The notes below the pieces were generated by a model. That model saw only the letters and a program-made list of their open reading frames with translations, did not search any database and was not told where the DNA came from. This document shows positions 28,970 through 39,434 of a DNA stretch of 53,416 bases, one piece after another. Position 1 is the stretch's first letter; every line of letters begins with the position of its first letter. A program made the position numbers and the translations under genes. Source of the stretch: an uncultured Draconibacterium sp. (lineage in GTDB: Bacteria; Bacteroidota; Bacteroidia; Bacteroidales; Prolixibacteraceae); NCBI RefSeq assembly GCF_913063105.1, contig NZ_CAJXYQ010000024.1, forward strand, positions 1 through 53,416, written 5' to 3'.

Positions 28970-30145
28970 TTATTGTCCTAACTTTTCAAGAATTTCATTG
29001 TACTTATCCATGTTTTTCATTCGGTAATACAAATTCTTCAATGATTCAAGAGTCATCTCGTCATCAGGATTTAGTTCACGACATTTTTCCATAAATGGCA
29101 ACGACTTTTCAAACCATACGTCTGCTTTCTTTAATTCAGCTTCGTATTTTTCATTTTCGTTAGCTGGCACTGCATTTGCAACTTCAATCTGTTTTACACC
29201 TTTGTTGTAATAAAGTGCACCTAAGTTATAGTATGAATTAAAGAAAGTTGGATCAACCTCAGTTGCTTTTTTGTACGCTTCTACAGCGTTCTCTTCTTCA
29301 CCAAATTTTTCGTACAAGGCGCCTTTAGCAAAATAATAAGTAACATTGTTCGGATCCTGTTGAATCGCCATTTCCAAATATTTCAATGCTTCTTCATTTT
29401 GTCCCATTTTCATGTAAAGATCAATCATGTTTGTCAAAACACCATTGTCTTCAGGGTATTTCTCAAAACCTTCCTGAACCGCCTTTAAAGCATTTACTGT
29501 ATCCTGCATTTGTATGTATGATTCAGAAATCAAGGCATACGTTCTGGCTCCGTTATATCCGTGTTTTGCAGCTTCACCATAATACTGTACAGCTTTTTCG
29601 AAATTTTTTGCATTAAAAGCCGCTAGTCCTGAGTTAAACAAAATCACAGTGTCAACAGCATTCGGATTATCTTCTTTTACAACAGGAATTTCCTGAATAT
29701 CCAATATCTGCTCAAATGATTTTAATGCCAGTTCATAATCATTGTCATTAAAAGCTTCAACAGCCTGATTGGTTAAATCGTTGGTTAACAGTGTTAATTT
29801 TATTTTTACACTTTTGCTGAATTTGTCTTTTTCGTCAAGTTCCAATGCTTTTTTGTATGATTCTAAAGCCACAGATAGCGGATCGTTGCTTAATGCTTTA
29901 ATTTTAGCATCCTGACTCGCAAAAACTGCCTGATAGATCTCTCCTCTTACTTCCCATGTTTTTGGCCAAGGAATTGATTTTTCAGCTTTCTCATTTGAAG
30001 CATCTACGGCTTCTTCAATGGCTTCTAAAGCCTTATCCAACTTTCCGGTGTCTTTCAAATTCTGAGCACTGGTAACTTTTCCTTTCTGTGCAAATACCAC
30101 AGAAGCGCTAATTACCAGGACTAATAGAATAATAGTTTTTTTCAT
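28970..30145 (-). CDS. Exported tetratricopeptide-repeat protein
   Basis: Secreted helical repeat protein of 391 residues with a clear signal peptide (cut near VVFAQKG) and several TPR units across about 60-390, e.g. LALKSFEQILD, KAVQYYGEAAKHG, EALKYLEMAIQQDPNN and NAVEAYKKATEVDPTF. It probably works as a periplasmic protein-interaction scaffold. It lies downstream of gyrA on the same strand but has its own well-formed promoter (30210-30239), so independent expression is likely. No enzymatic domain. Confidence 0.85.
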   Translation of the reverse strand: MKKTIILLVLVISASVVFAQKGKVTSAQNLKDTGKLDKALEAIEEAVDASNEKAEKSIPWPKTWEVRGEIYQAVFASQDAKIKALSNDPLSVALESYKKALELDEKDKFSKSVKIKLTLLTNDLTNQAVEAFNDNDYELALKSFEQILDIQEIPVVKEDNPNAVDTVILFNSGLAAFNAKNFEKAVQYYGEAAKHGYNGARTYALISESYIQMQDTVNALKAVQEGFEKYPEDNGVLTNMIDLYMKMGQNEEALKYLEMAIQQDPNNVTYYFAKGALYEKFGEEENAVEAYKKATEVDPTFFNSYYNLGALYYNKGVKQIEVANAVPANENEKYEAELKKADVWFEKSLPFMEKCRELNPDDEMTLESLKNLYYRMKNMDKYNEILEKLGQ

Positions 30146-30209
30146 TTTATACTTATTTAAAATTTTAATATATCGTTTATAACTTAACTATAAAGCGTAT
30201 TTACGGCCA

Positions 30210-30239
30210 CAAAAATATATGTTTTCAAATTTTATCAAA
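30210..30239 (-). promoter_or_regulatory. Promoter of the TPR gene
   Basis: On the minus strand TTTG (30239-30236), 18-nt spacer, TATTTTTG (30217-30210). Both elements match the Bacteroidota -33/-7 pattern, with a leader of about 59 nt. Confidence 0.6.
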
Positions 30240-30263
30240 ATAACGTGAATAATAATATTTAAT

Positions 30264-32777
30264 TTATTCTTGTTCTAAGTTATTTTCTTCAGTATCAATA
30301 TCTTCAGCATCACCTTCAGTAAGATCCTCGGCAGTTTCCTCTTCCACTGCTATTCGGGCTACTGAAGCAATTCTGTCTTCTTCTCTCAAATTAATTACAC
30401 GCACTCCTTGAGTTGCTCTTCCGAGAACAGAAATGGTATTAACTGCCAGGCGTATGGTAATTCCTTTTTGAGTAATGATCATTAGATCATTATCGTCCGA
30501 AACACTCTTGATGGCAACCAATTCTCCTGTTTTTTCAGTTACATTCATTGTTTTTACACCTTTTCCTCCCCGATTGGTAACACGGTAATCATCAATTTTA
30601 GAGCGTTTTCCATATCCTTTTTCAGCAACTACCAGGATATCTTCATTCTCATCCATTACACAAACCATACCAATTACTTCATCATTCTCGTGGCCAAGAG
30701 TAATTCCTCGTACTCCGGAAGCTGTTCTTCCAATTGCACGAACAATACTTTCGTTGAAACGAATAGCCTTTCCTGACCGCACAGCGAGCATGACTTCGCT
30801 GCTACCATTTGTAAGTCGAGCTTCAAGTAACTGGTCACCTTCTTTAATTGTAATGGCATTAACACCATTTTGTCGCGGACGGGAATAAGCTTCAAGAGTT
30901 GTTTTTTTGATGATTCCTTTTTTGGTGGCAAGTATGATATAGTTATTATTGATAAATTCCAGATCTGCCAATGTTCGAACTTTAATAAAAGCCAACACCT
31001 TATCATCAGATTCAATATTAAGTATATTCTGAATTGCCCTGCCTTTTGATGCGCGTGTTCCTTCCGGTATTTCGTACACTTTTAACCAGAAACATTTACC
31101 TTTTTCAGTAAATAATAACAATGTATTATGCATTGATGCAATAATGATGTGTTCGAGGAAGTCTTCATCGCGGGTGGTACTACCTTTTGATCCTACTCCT
31201 CCCCTTCCCTGTGTACGGAACTCTGCTAATGGGGTACGTTTTATATAACCGAGATGAGAAATCGTGATAACCATTTCTTCATCGGCATAAAAATCCTCAG
31301 GATTGAATTCTTCGGCATTAGGAACTACCTCTGTTCTGCGCTCATCACCATATTTATCCTTAATTTCCTGCAATTCCTGTTTAACAATATTCATTCGCAT
31401 TTCAAAGCTTTCAAGAATTGCTTTCAGGTGTTCAATCTGAGCCATTATTTCATCGTATTCTTTACGAAGCTTGTCTTGTTCCAGTCCGGTTAGCTGGCGC
31501 AAGCGCATTTCCACAATGGCACGTGCCTGAATATCGCTAAGTTCGAAGCGCTCAATCAGTTTATTACGTGCTTCTTCAGGAGTAGAAGATGCGCGAATAA
31601 TTGCAATAACTTCATCAATGTTATCACTTGCAATAATTAAACCTTCAAGTATGTGTGCACGCTTCTCAGCTTGCTCCAACTCGTACTGAGTTCGACGTGT
31701 TACCACCTCGTGTCTGTGCTCAACAAAGTGCTTGATCAGGTCTTTCAGGTTCAATATTTTCGGACGACCATGTACTAATGCGATGTTGTTTACACTAAAA
31801 GAGGTTTGAAGTTGGGTATATTTGTACAACTTATTTAAAACTACATTGCTCATGGCATCGCGTTTTAAATCGTACACTACACGCATTCCTTCGCGGTCTG
31901 ACTCATCGTTTACGTTTGAAATTCCCTCAATCTTTTTTTCGTTAACCAGATCGGCAGTTTTTTGAATCATTTCTGCACGGTTAACCATGTATGGAATTTC
32001 GGTTACAACAATCTTCTCACGACCGCCTTCATTTTCGATATGCGCTTTACCTCTTATAACAACACGTCCTTTACCTGTCTCGTAGGCATCTTTAACTCCC
32101 TGATAACCATAAATTATACCTCCTGTTGGAAAATCAGGAGCTTTAATGATTTCAATCAACTCTTCCATTTCAATATCGTTGTTGTCGATATAAGCGATGG
32201 TAGCGTCAATTGTGTCACTTAAATTATGAGGCGGCATATTTGTAGCCATTCCTACTGCAATTCCTGATGCACCATTAATGAGCAACTGCGGAATTTTTGT
32301 TGGTAATACGGTGGGTTCACTTAAAGACTCATCGAAGTTGGGCTGAAAATCAACAGTATTCTTATCTAGATCTGCGAGTGTTTCTTCCGAAATTTTCGAC
32401 ATTCTGGCCTCGGTGTAACGCATTGCTGCCGGACTGTCACCATCAACAGACCCAAAGTTTCCCTGTCCGTCGACCATTGGATAACGCAACGACCAATCCT
32501 GTGCCATACGCACCATTGTAAAATAAACTGATGAATCGCCATGGGGGTGATACTTACCCAGTACCTCTCCAACTATCCTGGCTGATTTTTTATATGGACG
32601 ATTAGACAAAATTCCTAATTCGTGCATACCAAACAAAACCCGGCGGTGTACCGGTTTAAATCCATCGCGTACATCAGGTAGTGCACGCGAAACAATTACC
32701 GACATTGAATAATCAATATAGGCAGATTTCATCTGCTCCTCAATGTTTATTCTGATAATCTTTTCACCTTCTGTCAT
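30264..32777 (-). CDS. gyrA: DNA gyrase subunit A
   Basis: Catalytic breakage-reunion subunit of gyrase (837 residues). The N-terminal domain carries the active-site tyrosine Y121 in AAMRYTEAR and the QRDR loop [10 protein letters not shown]; the position equal to E. coli Asp87 is Phe86, which I believe is usual in this lineage. The C-terminal half has six beta-pinwheel repeats, including GyrA-box-like QGRGGVG, and a long acidic tail. The frame opens five codons earlier at a TTG, but that stretch is a Shine-Dalgarno AAAGGAG five nt before the ATG at 32777, so the ATG is the start. A -7 box lies at 32819-32826, divergent from clpC. Confidence 0.97.
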   Translation of the reverse strand: MTEGEKIIRINIEEQMKSAYIDYSMSVIVSRALPDVRDGFKPVHRRVLFGMHELGILSNRPYKKSARIVGEVLGKYHPHGDSSVYFTMVRMAQDWSLRYPMVDGQGNFGSVDGDSPAAMRYTEARMSKISEETLADLDKNTVDFQPNFDESLSEPTVLPTKIPQLLINGASGIAVGMATNMPPHNLSDTIDATIAYIDNNDIEMEELIEIIKAPDFPTGGIIYGYQGVKDAYETGKGRVVIRGKAHIENEGGREKIVVTEIPYMVNRAEMIQKTADLVNEKKIEGISNVNDESDREGMRVVYDLKRDAMSNVVLNKLYKYTQLQTSFSVNNIALVHGRPKILNLKDLIKHFVEHRHEVVTRRTQYELEQAEKRAHILEGLIIASDNIDEVIAIIRASSTPEEARNKLIERFELSDIQARAIVEMRLRQLTGLEQDKLRKEYDEIMAQIEHLKAILESFEMRMNIVKQELQEIKDKYGDERRTEVVPNAEEFNPEDFYADEEMVITISHLGYIKRTPLAEFRTQGRGGVGSKGSTTRDEDFLEHIIIASMHNTLLLFTEKGKCFWLKVYEIPEGTRASKGRAIQNILNIESDDKVLAFIKVRTLADLEFINNNYIILATKKGIIKKTTLEAYSRPRQNGVNAITIKEGDQLLEARLTNGSSEVMLAVRSGKAIRFNESIVRAIGRTASGVRGITLGHENDEVIGMVCVMDENEDILVVAEKGYGKRSKIDDYRVTNRGGKGVKTMNVTEKTGELVAIKSVSDDNDLMIITQKGITIRLAVNTISVLGRATQGVRVINLREEDRIASVARIAVEEETAEDLTEGDAEDIDTEENNLEQE

Positions 32778-32782
32778 TATAT

Positions 32783-32789
32783 CTCCTTT
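32783..32789 (-). promoter_or_regulatory. Strong Shine-Dalgarno site of gyrA
   Basis: AAAGGAG followed by a five-base spacer (ATATA) and ATG. Unusual for Bacteroidota, which mostly lack SD sites, and it decides the start. Confidence 0.7.
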
Positions 32790-32818
32790 CAAAATAAATT
32801 ATCACTAAAAAAGACCCA

Positions 32819-32826
32819 CAAAAATA
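32819..32826 (-). promoter_or_regulatory. Candidate -7 box for gyrA
   Basis: TATTTTTG on the minus strand; leader about 36 nt. Confidence 0.5.
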
Positions 32827-32927
32827 GTAAAATCATTCTTGTAAAGCGCATATTTGTTAGCGTTTTACAATCTTTTGATAAGAAGATATTAACAATTCAA
32901 CTGTCAAAAATTCATGATGTTTTCGTT

Positions 32928-32935
32928 ACATTTGA
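32928..32935 (+). promoter_or_regulatory. Candidate -7 box for clpC
   Basis: TACATTTG matches TAnnTTTG, giving a leader of about 100 nt. Confidence 0.45.
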
Positions 32936-33041
32936 TAACTTCTGTCATTTCTGTATATCCTCGCTGCTATTTTTATTTAATTTAGTGTTTCAACCTTTTA
33001 GGAATAGTATTTGTTGAAACGAGTAAAAAGGAAATGTATAT

Positions 33042-35564
33042 ATGGATTCACAATTTTCACCAAGAATAAAAGACATTATTGGGTACAGCCGGGAAGAGGC
33101 CATTCGTTTAGGAAATGATTACATTGGCCAGGAACACCTCTTTTTAGGAATTTTAAGAGAAGGAGAAGGTACCGCTACAGACATTCTGGAGAACCTCGGG
33201 ATTGACCTGGTAGAAGTTAAAAAACTGATCGAAAACAAAGTTCGCACGGATAAAGATATTAATCAGAAAGCAGATTTAATTATGCTTAAATCAACGGAGA
33301 AAACCTTGAAACTGATTTATCTTGAAGCCCGTTCGTTTAAAAGTGCAACGGCAAATAGCGGACATTTACTGTTGGCCATTTTAAAAGATAATGATAGCCT
33401 TGTTACCCAGTTACTGGTTGAAATGGGCATCAATTACTACATGGTTAAATCGCAACTGCAAGACTACAAACAACCAGAGGCAAAATCTGATTTTCCGGAG
33501 AGCGAAGATGATGAACCGGCAGAAGGTTTTGGTAAAGGACCATCGGGCAGTCAGGGAGCAAAAAAAGGAGCCGGTGCAAAATCAGATACACCTGTGCTCG
33601 ATAATTTTGGAATTGATATTACCAAACTGGCAGAAGAGAATAGTCTTGATCCGATTGTAGGAAGAGAAAAAGAAATTGAACGCCTGGCTCAGATTCTAAG
33701 TAGAAGAAAAAAGAATAATCCAATCTTAATCGGCGAACCCGGTGTTGGAAAATCAGCAATAGCTGAAGGACTTGCATTGCGCATTGTTAGCAAGAAAGTA
33801 TCGCGTATTCTTTTTGATAAACGTGTAGTAAGCCTCGACATTGCTTCAATCGTGGCAGGCACAAAATACCGCGGACAATTTGAAGAACGAATGAAAGCCA
33901 TATTAAACGAGCTTTCAAAAGTTAATAATGTCATTCTCTTTATCGACGAAATTCATACTATTGTTGGAGCTGGTGGAGCTACAGGTTCGCTTGATGCTGC
34001 CAACATGTTAAAACCTGCCTTGGCCAGAGGCGATATTCAATGCATTGGTGCAACTACCCTGGATGAGTACCGTCAGCAGATAGAGAAAGACGGCGCTTTG
34101 GAACGTCGTTTTCAGAAAGTTATGGTTGACCCAACTTCTATTGACGAAACCATTGAAATTTTGCACAATATTAAGGAACGATATGAAGAACATCATAACG
34201 TAACTTTTACACCGGAAGCAATTGAAAGCTGTGTTAAACTAACTGCCCGGTATATTACCGACAGGTATTTACCAGACAAAGCTATCGATGCTCTTGATGA
34301 AGCTGGTTCCCGTGTTCATATTTCAAATATTAATGTTCCGGACAATATTGTAAAGCTGGAGGAGAAGATAGAAAAAACAAAGGAAGAGAAAATTACGGCA
34401 GTAAAAAGCCAAAATTTTGAATTGGCTGCAAACTACCGGGATAAGGAAAAAAATCTGCTCACCTTGCTGGAAGATGCAAAGGAACAATGGGAAAAAGATC
34501 TGCTAAACCATCGTGAAACTGTTGACGAACACAAAGTTGCCGAAGTTGTAGCAATGATGTCTGGCATTCCCGTTCAACGAATTGCCCAGGCAGAAGGCAA
34601 GCGTTTAATGAACATGGGTACCGACCTTAAAGGAAAAGTTGTTGGCCAGGAAGAAGCGATAGCAAAGATTGTTAAAGCCATACAGCGTAACCGGGCCGGA
34701 CTAAAAGATCCGAACCGACCAATTGGAACTTTTATCTTTCTTGGACCAACGGGTGTTGGAAAAACCCAACTTGCCAAAGTGTTAACAAAATATTTGTTCG
34801 ACAACCTCGATTCGTTGATTCGAATAGATATGAGCGAATACATGGAGAAATTTGCAGTGTCGCGTTTGGTTGGAGCGCCTCCGGGATATGTTGGCTACGA
34901 AGAAGGCGGGCAATTAACAGAAAAAGTAAGAAGAAAACCTTACTCGGTTGTATTATTGGATGAAATTGAAAAAGCACACCCCGATGTATTCAACATTTTA
35001 CTGCAGTTAATGGACGAAGGACGGCTAACTGACAGTTTAGGCAGAAATGTTGATTTTAGAAATACCATTGTTATTATGACTTCTAACATTGGTTCGCGTC
35101 AGTTAAAAGACTTTGGCAGAGGAGTTGGTTTTTCTACGGCTAAAACACCCGAAGAAGAAAACGAACATGCCAAATATATTATTCAAAAAGCACTAAAAAA
35201 GGCTTTTGCACCAGAATTCTTAAACAGAATTGATGATGTGGTAATGTTTAACCAACTGGAAAAGAAACACATCCACAGTATTATTGATATTGAGATTGAA
35301 GATTTATACAAGCGCGTTGAAGCACTAAATTATAAATTAAAAATATCGCCGGCAGCAAAAGATTTTATTGCTGAAAAAGGATACGATCCTCAATTTGGTG
35401 CACGACCTCTTAAAAGAGCTATTCAGAAATACCTGGAAGACGAAATGGCCGAGATTATAATTAAAGCATCGATTACTGAAGGAGATACAATATCAGTAGG
35501 TTTTGATAAGAAAAACGACAAATTGCAAATGAGAATTTTGTCGAAGAAAAAGGCACTCAACTAA
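33042..35564 (+). CDS. clpC: ATP-dependent Clp protease ATP-binding subunit ClpC
   Basis: Hsp100 unfoldase that feeds substrates to ClpP. The 840 residues comprise an N-terminal Clp_N double repeat (about 1-145, with [12 protein letters not shown]), a Gly/Ala/Lys-rich linker, first AAA module with Walker A GEPGVGKS at 231-238 and FIDEIHT, a UVR-type middle segment (about 440-480), and a second AAA module with GPTGVGKT at 568-575, followed by the C-terminal Clp D2-small domain. The UVR element separates ClpC from ClpB. An SD-like AAGGAAA precedes the ATG. Ends at a bidirectional terminator. Confidence 0.95.
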   Translation: MDSQFSPRIKDIIGYSREEAIRLGNDYIGQEHLFLGILREGEGTATDILENLGIDLVEVKKLIENKVRTDKDINQKADLIMLKSTEKTLKLIYLEARSFKSATANSGHLLLAILKDNDSLVTQLLVEMGINYYMVKSQLQDYKQPEAKSDFPESEDDEPAEGFGKGPSGSQGAKKGAGAKSDTPVLDNFGIDITKLAEENSLDPIVGREKEIERLAQILSRRKKNNPILIGEPGVGKSAIAEGLALRIVSKKVSRILFDKRVVSLDIASIVAGTKYRGQFEERMKAILNELSKVNNVILFIDEIHTIVGAGGATGSLDAANMLKPALARGDIQCIGATTLDEYRQQIEKDGALERRFQKVMVDPTSIDETIEILHNIKERYEEHHNVTFTPEAIESCVKLTARYITDRYLPDKAIDALDEAGSRVHISNINVPDNIVKLEEKIEKTKEEKITAVKSQNFELAANYRDKEKNLLTLLEDAKEQWEKDLLNHRETVDEHKVAEVVAMMSGIPVQRIAQAEGKRLMNMGTDLKGKVVGQEEAIAKIVKAIQRNRAGLKDPNRPIGTFIFLGPTGVGKTQLAKVLTKYLFDNLDSLIRIDMSEYMEKFAVSRLVGAPPGYVGYEEGGQLTEKVRRKPYSVVLLDEIEKAHPDVFNILLQLMDEGRLTDSLGRNVDFRNTIVIMTSNIGSRQLKDFGRGVGFSTAKTPEEENEHAKYIIQKALKKAFAPEFLNRIDDVVMFNQLEKKHIHSIIDIEIEDLYKRVEALNYKLKISPAAKDFIAEKGYDPQFGARPLKRAIQKYLEDEMAEIIIKASITEGDTISVGFDKKNDKLQMRILSKKKALN

Positions 35565-35576
35565 ATAATTGATAAT

Positions 35577-35604
35577 AAAAAAGAAGGTTTTCACCTTCTT
35601 TTTT
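35577..35604. terminator. Bidirectional terminator between clpC and the PP2C gene
   Basis: Twelve-bp stem with A/T flanks (35577-35588 with 35593-35604), four-nt loop. It overlaps the stop codon of the convergent gene. Confidence 0.85.
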
Positions 35605-37508
35605 TATGCCTTGTAATTAAAAATGAGCATGGTAATATCATCAGTTTGTTTTGCACTACCCATATATACGTGCAGGCTTTTCTCCAGCCGTTCAACCATT
35701 TCTTTAGGTGACTTCCCCGCTAAGGATTGAAGGTTTTCCTCCAGCTTTTCTTTTCCATACTGTTTCTGTTCTTCATTTAACAGTTCCGTTACTCCATCAG
35801 AATATAAAATCAAGGTATCATTTTTATCCATTAGAATTTCGGCGACTCCATACGATTTGTCGGGGTATAAACCCAACGGCAACCCATGAGATTGATCCAG
35901 GGTTATCAAATCTCCGTTTTGTTTTAAAATATAACCAGGGGTATGTGCGGCATTACAGTATTCCATAATCCCTGTTTTTATATTTAGTACTCCTAAAAAC
36001 AGGGTTAAAAAGAACTGGTGCTGGTTGCTGGTGCACAATTCCTTGTTTGAGTTTTCAACAATAACATTTGCTTGAGGCAGCAGAGCATTGGTTTTTATGG
36101 TTGTTTGTGCTATACTCATAAAAAAAGCCGCCGGCACTCCTTTTCCCGAAACATCACCCATGGTTAATACCAAATGGTCTTTGTCTAAAAAAAAATAATC
36201 AAATAAGTCTCCGCTTACCCCCCGGGCCGGAATATATGTTGAAAATAAATCAATGTCTTTTCTTCCTGGGAAAGCTGGATAGTTGGTTTTTATAAAACTT
36301 TGTTGAATCTCAGAGGCTTGTTGTAAATCCTCACGACGTCGTTCTTGTTTTTTCTTCTCAACCGATTGTGTTTGCTCATATTTCTCGTACCAGGCTCGCA
36401 TGTAGTTCAAACTCTCCGAAACTTGTAAAACCTCGTTCTCAGGAACATCAGTATAAGGTCCGGTTAAATTACTAAATCGTTTCAGTTGTTTTGTAACCGC
36501 ACTAAGCGGCCGAATCTGACGGTTAATTATGTAGGTTACGGTTAAATAAATTATCAGGATACCTAAAACCGAAAAAAACAGCATTTGCAGAACCGGAAGA
36601 TAGAGTGGTTCAAATAGTTCTTTGTAAGGCAAAACCGAAACTAAAACCCAGCCGTTTTGTTCAATCGGGATGTAATAAACCAAGGCCTTTTCGTAATTAA
36701 ATAATTCAGGATAAGCAATTAATGTTCCGGGTTTCTGATCGTTTAAAACGCTTTGGGTACTTGTTAAGTTCCCTTTGTAAACTTTCTCTGATAAATCAAA
36801 AATACTTTTATTTAATACCCACTCTTTTACGGGATGTGTAATATAGATTCCACTTTTCGACAATAAAAATGCGAAACCTCCTTTTCCTATTTTAATTTCA
36901 TTTACCTGCTTGTTTAACTCATCGAGAGAAAGTTCGCAAATGACTTCGCCAACACGCTTTTTAGTTCCATTATTTTCAACAAAAATTGGTGCACAATAAG
37001 CTGCAACAACAATATTATTCCTTTCGCACAGGTAGGGCTCCGACCATCCTTCAGTTTCTTGTTGTCGTAATTGCCCGAAGTATAACTCTTCCTTTGGGCA
37101 TAAGGTAGTATTCTTTTTTCCTTTAAATGTAAATACTGAATCTTTCTCGTTTAATATATGAAGAAAACGCTCGTTAATATTGGCAACTGTTGAATCAACA
37201 GATACATTAATGGCATTAATAAATGGATATTTTCTGACTATGCTATGAATAAAATTATCAGCATATCCCATTTGTCCGTAAAAAATAACCTGGTTTGAAA
37301 TATTTTGAGAAATTTCAACCGTGGTAACTACATGCCGCCTTACACTGGCTGTTACTTCTGAGCTTTGCGTTATGGCTTTGTTCTGAACACTTTCTTTAAT
37401 TAGGGTTTGATTAAAAAGAAAGAATATTCCGATAAATGCAATGAATACACCTATTACTGCGAGCGAGATATAAATGCTTAACTGGTACGCAATAGACTTG
37501 TTTAACAT
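35604..37508 (-). CDS. Membrane sensor phosphatase: cache, HAMP and SpoIIE/PP2C domains
   Basis: Inner-membrane signalling protein of 634 residues. First helix about 10-32, a periplasmic cache-like sensor region (40-295), second helix about 300-328, a HAMP linker with coiled coil (330-405), then a PP2C/SpoIIE serine phosphatase domain with metal motifs ARGVSGDLFDYF, MGDVSGKGVPAAFFM, LYSDGVTELL and QTDDITMLI. Such proteins dephosphorylate anti-sigma antagonists or related partners; none is adjacent. It starts 52 nt after pfkB on the same strand, so co-transcription is possible. Confidence 0.88.
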   Translation of the reverse strand: MLNKSIAYQLSIYISLAVIGVFIAFIGIFFLFNQTLIKESVQNKAITQSSEVTASVRRHVVTTVEISQNISNQVIFYGQMGYADNFIHSIVRKYPFINAINVSVDSTVANINERFLHILNEKDSVFTFKGKKNTTLCPKEELYFGQLRQQETEGWSEPYLCERNNIVVAAYCAPIFVENNGTKKRVGEVICELSLDELNKQVNEIKIGKGGFAFLLSKSGIYITHPVKEWVLNKSIFDLSEKVYKGNLTSTQSVLNDQKPGTLIAYPELFNYEKALVYYIPIEQNGWVLVSVLPYKELFEPLYLPVLQMLFFSVLGILIIYLTVTYIINRQIRPLSAVTKQLKRFSNLTGPYTDVPENEVLQVSESLNYMRAWYEKYEQTQSVEKKKQERRREDLQQASEIQQSFIKTNYPAFPGRKDIDLFSTYIPARGVSGDLFDYFFLDKDHLVLTMGDVSGKGVPAAFFMSIAQTTIKTNALLPQANVIVENSNKELCTSNQHQFFLTLFLGVLNIKTGIMEYCNAAHTPGYILKQNGDLITLDQSHGLPLGLYPDKSYGVAEILMDKNDTLILYSDGVTELLNEEQKQYGKEKLEENLQSLAGKSPKEMVERLEKSLHVYMGSAKQTDDITMLIFNYKA

Positions 37509-37560
37509 ACTTACTTTTATTTAAGCCAATATTTTCAATTTACGGATAATTTTCAATTAA

Positions 37561-38427
37561 TTATGCATCATGTTTAAATTTTAACCATTCACGAGTTCCA
37601 TAAAAGCTACAGGTAAATGTTGCCAAACCCGATGCTTTTTTTAATGCAATGGTAAAATCATTGTATAAAAGGTAGTAGTAACAAAAAGCCCCGTGTAGGA
37701 AGTCTCCTGCACCAAGGGTATCTTTCACCTGTATTGGATTAATATTTATCGCTCCTTCCGTACCATTCTGAAAAACAAGTTGTTCTCCCCCATTTGAAAT
37801 TGCTATTTTTTGTACGCCTTTATTTTTCATAAAATTAAACAGGTCGCTTTTAGTATTACATTCCGGAGGCATGAAATCGGCCGAGCAAATGGCAATTTCA
37901 ACAGAATCAAGCAAATCAAAGAATTGAGGTTTCCAGCTTCCGCAGTCGGCTACAACAGGTATGCCTTTTTGCGCACAAATACGGGCGCACATACTGCTAA
38001 ATTCGGGGTAAAAGCCATCAATAAGTAAAATCTCCGGATTTACTTTTTCAATTAGTTCGTTGGCAGAAACTACACTTTCCGTATCATTAGGATTATGTGT
38101 AATAATTGTCCGGTCGCCATTTTCAGAAGTTAATACTGTGGCATAAACCGGACTAAACAATTGTTTATTGGCCAAATCAAAATGGGTAATACCAACAGAT
38201 TTAAAATCGTTGTGCACCAGTTTTTCAAAGGCATTGTAGCCGGTTGGACTGGCCAATATTGCGGATTTGTTAAGATAAGCAAAAGCAACGGCTGCATTGG
38301 TTGCCGGTCCTCCCACCAGTATTTCAGGAGCTGTTGTTTTTAGTTTTGTATTCGACTCCGGCAGTTCTTTAATAAAATATTGAATATCGATGGTGGTTAA
38401 ACCAACAAATAAGGCTTTGTGTTTCAT
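37561..38427 (-). CDS. PfkB family carbohydrate kinase
   Basis: Ribokinase-fold sugar or nucleoside kinase of 288 residues. The second PfkB signature KDTLGAGDFLHGAF contains the catalytic Asp and anion hole; the N-terminal VGGPATNAAVAF matches the first signature. Substrate cannot be assigned; ribokinase, fructokinase or adenosine-kinase-like are all possible. ATG 38427 is chosen over a GTG two codons upstream. Lies upstream of the PP2C sensor and is separated from fabG by a terminator. Confidence 0.85.
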   Translation of the reverse strand: MKHKALFVGLTTIDIQYFIKELPESNTKLKTTAPEILVGGPATNAAVAFAYLNKSAILASPTGYNAFEKLVHNDFKSVGITHFDLANKQLFSPVYATVLTSENGDRTIITHNPNDTESVVSANELIEKVNPEILLIDGFYPEFSSMCARICAQKGIPVVADCGSWKPQFFDLLDSVEIAICSADFMPPECNTKSDLFNFMKNKGVQKIAISNGGEQLVFQNGTEGAININPIQVKDTLGAGDFLHGAFCYYYLLYNDFTIALKKASGLATFTCSFYGTREWLKFKHDA

Positions 38428-38442
38428 TAACACAAATAAACA

Positions 38443-38472
38443 AAAAAAGCTGCCTTTGCAGACAGCTTTTTT
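38443..38472 (-). terminator. Terminator downstream of fabG
   Basis: AAAAAAGCTG (38443-38452) pairs with CAGCTTTTTT (38463-38472), ten-nt loop, with the T tract on the minus strand. Confidence 0.75.
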
Positions 38473-38488
38473 CTGAATATTAATATTT

Positions 38489-39235
38489 TTAAGTGTTCAT
38501 TGCACCACAAACAGTTATCACCTGTCCGCTTACATACGACGATAAATCAGATGCCAGGAACGTGGCAACTCCCGCAACTTCTTCCGGTGTCCCGCCCCTT
38601 TTTAAAGGGATTGAAGCTTCCCAGGCTTTACGTGCATCTTCCGGAATTTTGCCGGTCATTTCGGTAATAATGAATCCCGGGGCAATGGCATTCGAGCGAA
38701 TTCCTCTTGACCCTAGCTCGCGAGCAACCGATTTGGTAAAACCGTTAATACCGGCTTTTGAAGCAGAGTAATTTGCCTGACCGGCATTGCCACTTACACC
38801 AACAACAGAACTTAGGTTGATAATTGAGCCCGAACGTTGTTTTAACATGGTACGTTGCGCAGCTTTTGTAAAGTTAAATACCGATTTTAGGTTTACATTA
38901 ATAACTGCATCCCACTGGTCTTCAGTCATTCGCATAAGTAGCGTATCTTTTGTTATGCCGGCATTATTTACCAGCACATCAATACGTCCAAATTCTTTTA
39001 CAATTTCGCTAACAACGCGGTCGGTATCTTCAAAATTACTTGCATCAGAAGCATATCCTTTGGCTTTTACACCATACGACTTCAATTCTTCTTCCGTGGC
39101 TTTCATGTTGTCGTCTTCAAAAAGGTCGGTAAAAGCTACGTCGCACCCTTCCTGGGCATATTTTACGGCTATGGCTTTACCAATGCCACGAGAAGCTCCT
39201 GTTACAATGGCTGTTTTTCCTTCAAGTAATTTCAT
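38489..39235 (-). CDS. fabG: 3-oxoacyl-ACP reductase FabG
   Basis: NADPH-dependent ketoacyl-ACP reductase of type II fatty acid synthesis. Classic SDR of 248 residues: TGASRGIG at 12-19, NNAG at 90-93, catalytic Ser in LSSVVG (142/143), and Y156/K160 in YSASK. The C-terminal VSGQVITVCGAM is the family tail. It sits alone here, with no fabD/F cluster neighbours. A minus-strand TAnnTTTG box lies at 39326-39333. Confidence 0.92.
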   Translation of the reverse strand: MKLLEGKTAIVTGASRGIGKAIAVKYAQEGCDVAFTDLFEDDNMKATEEELKSYGVKAKGYASDASNFEDTDRVVSEIVKEFGRIDVLVNNAGITKDTLLMRMTEDQWDAVINVNLKSVFNFTKAAQRTMLKQRSGSIINLSSVVGVSGNAGQANYSASKAGINGFTKSVARELGSRGIRSNAIAPGFIITEMTGKIPEDARKAWEASIPLKRGGTPEEVAGVATFLASDLSSYVSGQVITVCGAMNT

Positions 39236-39325
39236 TCTTTTATGATTTTAATTTAGGTAGGTTTTAGCAGGTAAAAAGATTTTAAATTGACTAAAACTGT
39301 AGCTACCAAGTTTATTTTTGTTGCG

Positions 39326-39333
39326 CAAATATA
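39326..39333 (-). promoter_or_regulatory. Candidate -7 box for fabG
   Basis: TATATTTG on the minus strand; leader about 85 nt. Confidence 0.45.
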
Positions 39334-39434
39334 AATTTTCTTGAAATTATAAGAAAAACCAACGCGGTATAAATAGTTATTAAGTAAAAGTATGGGCTCC
39401 GAAATAATAAACTTCAAACATTTGGTTGAAAAGT

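Noticed and set aside
32510..32550. Phe in GyrA at the site of E. coli Asp87, suggesting quinolone resistance
   Set aside because: The rest of the QRDR is wild-type-like, and I believe Phe is normal at this site in Bacteroidales GyrA, so it is not evidence of acquired resistance.
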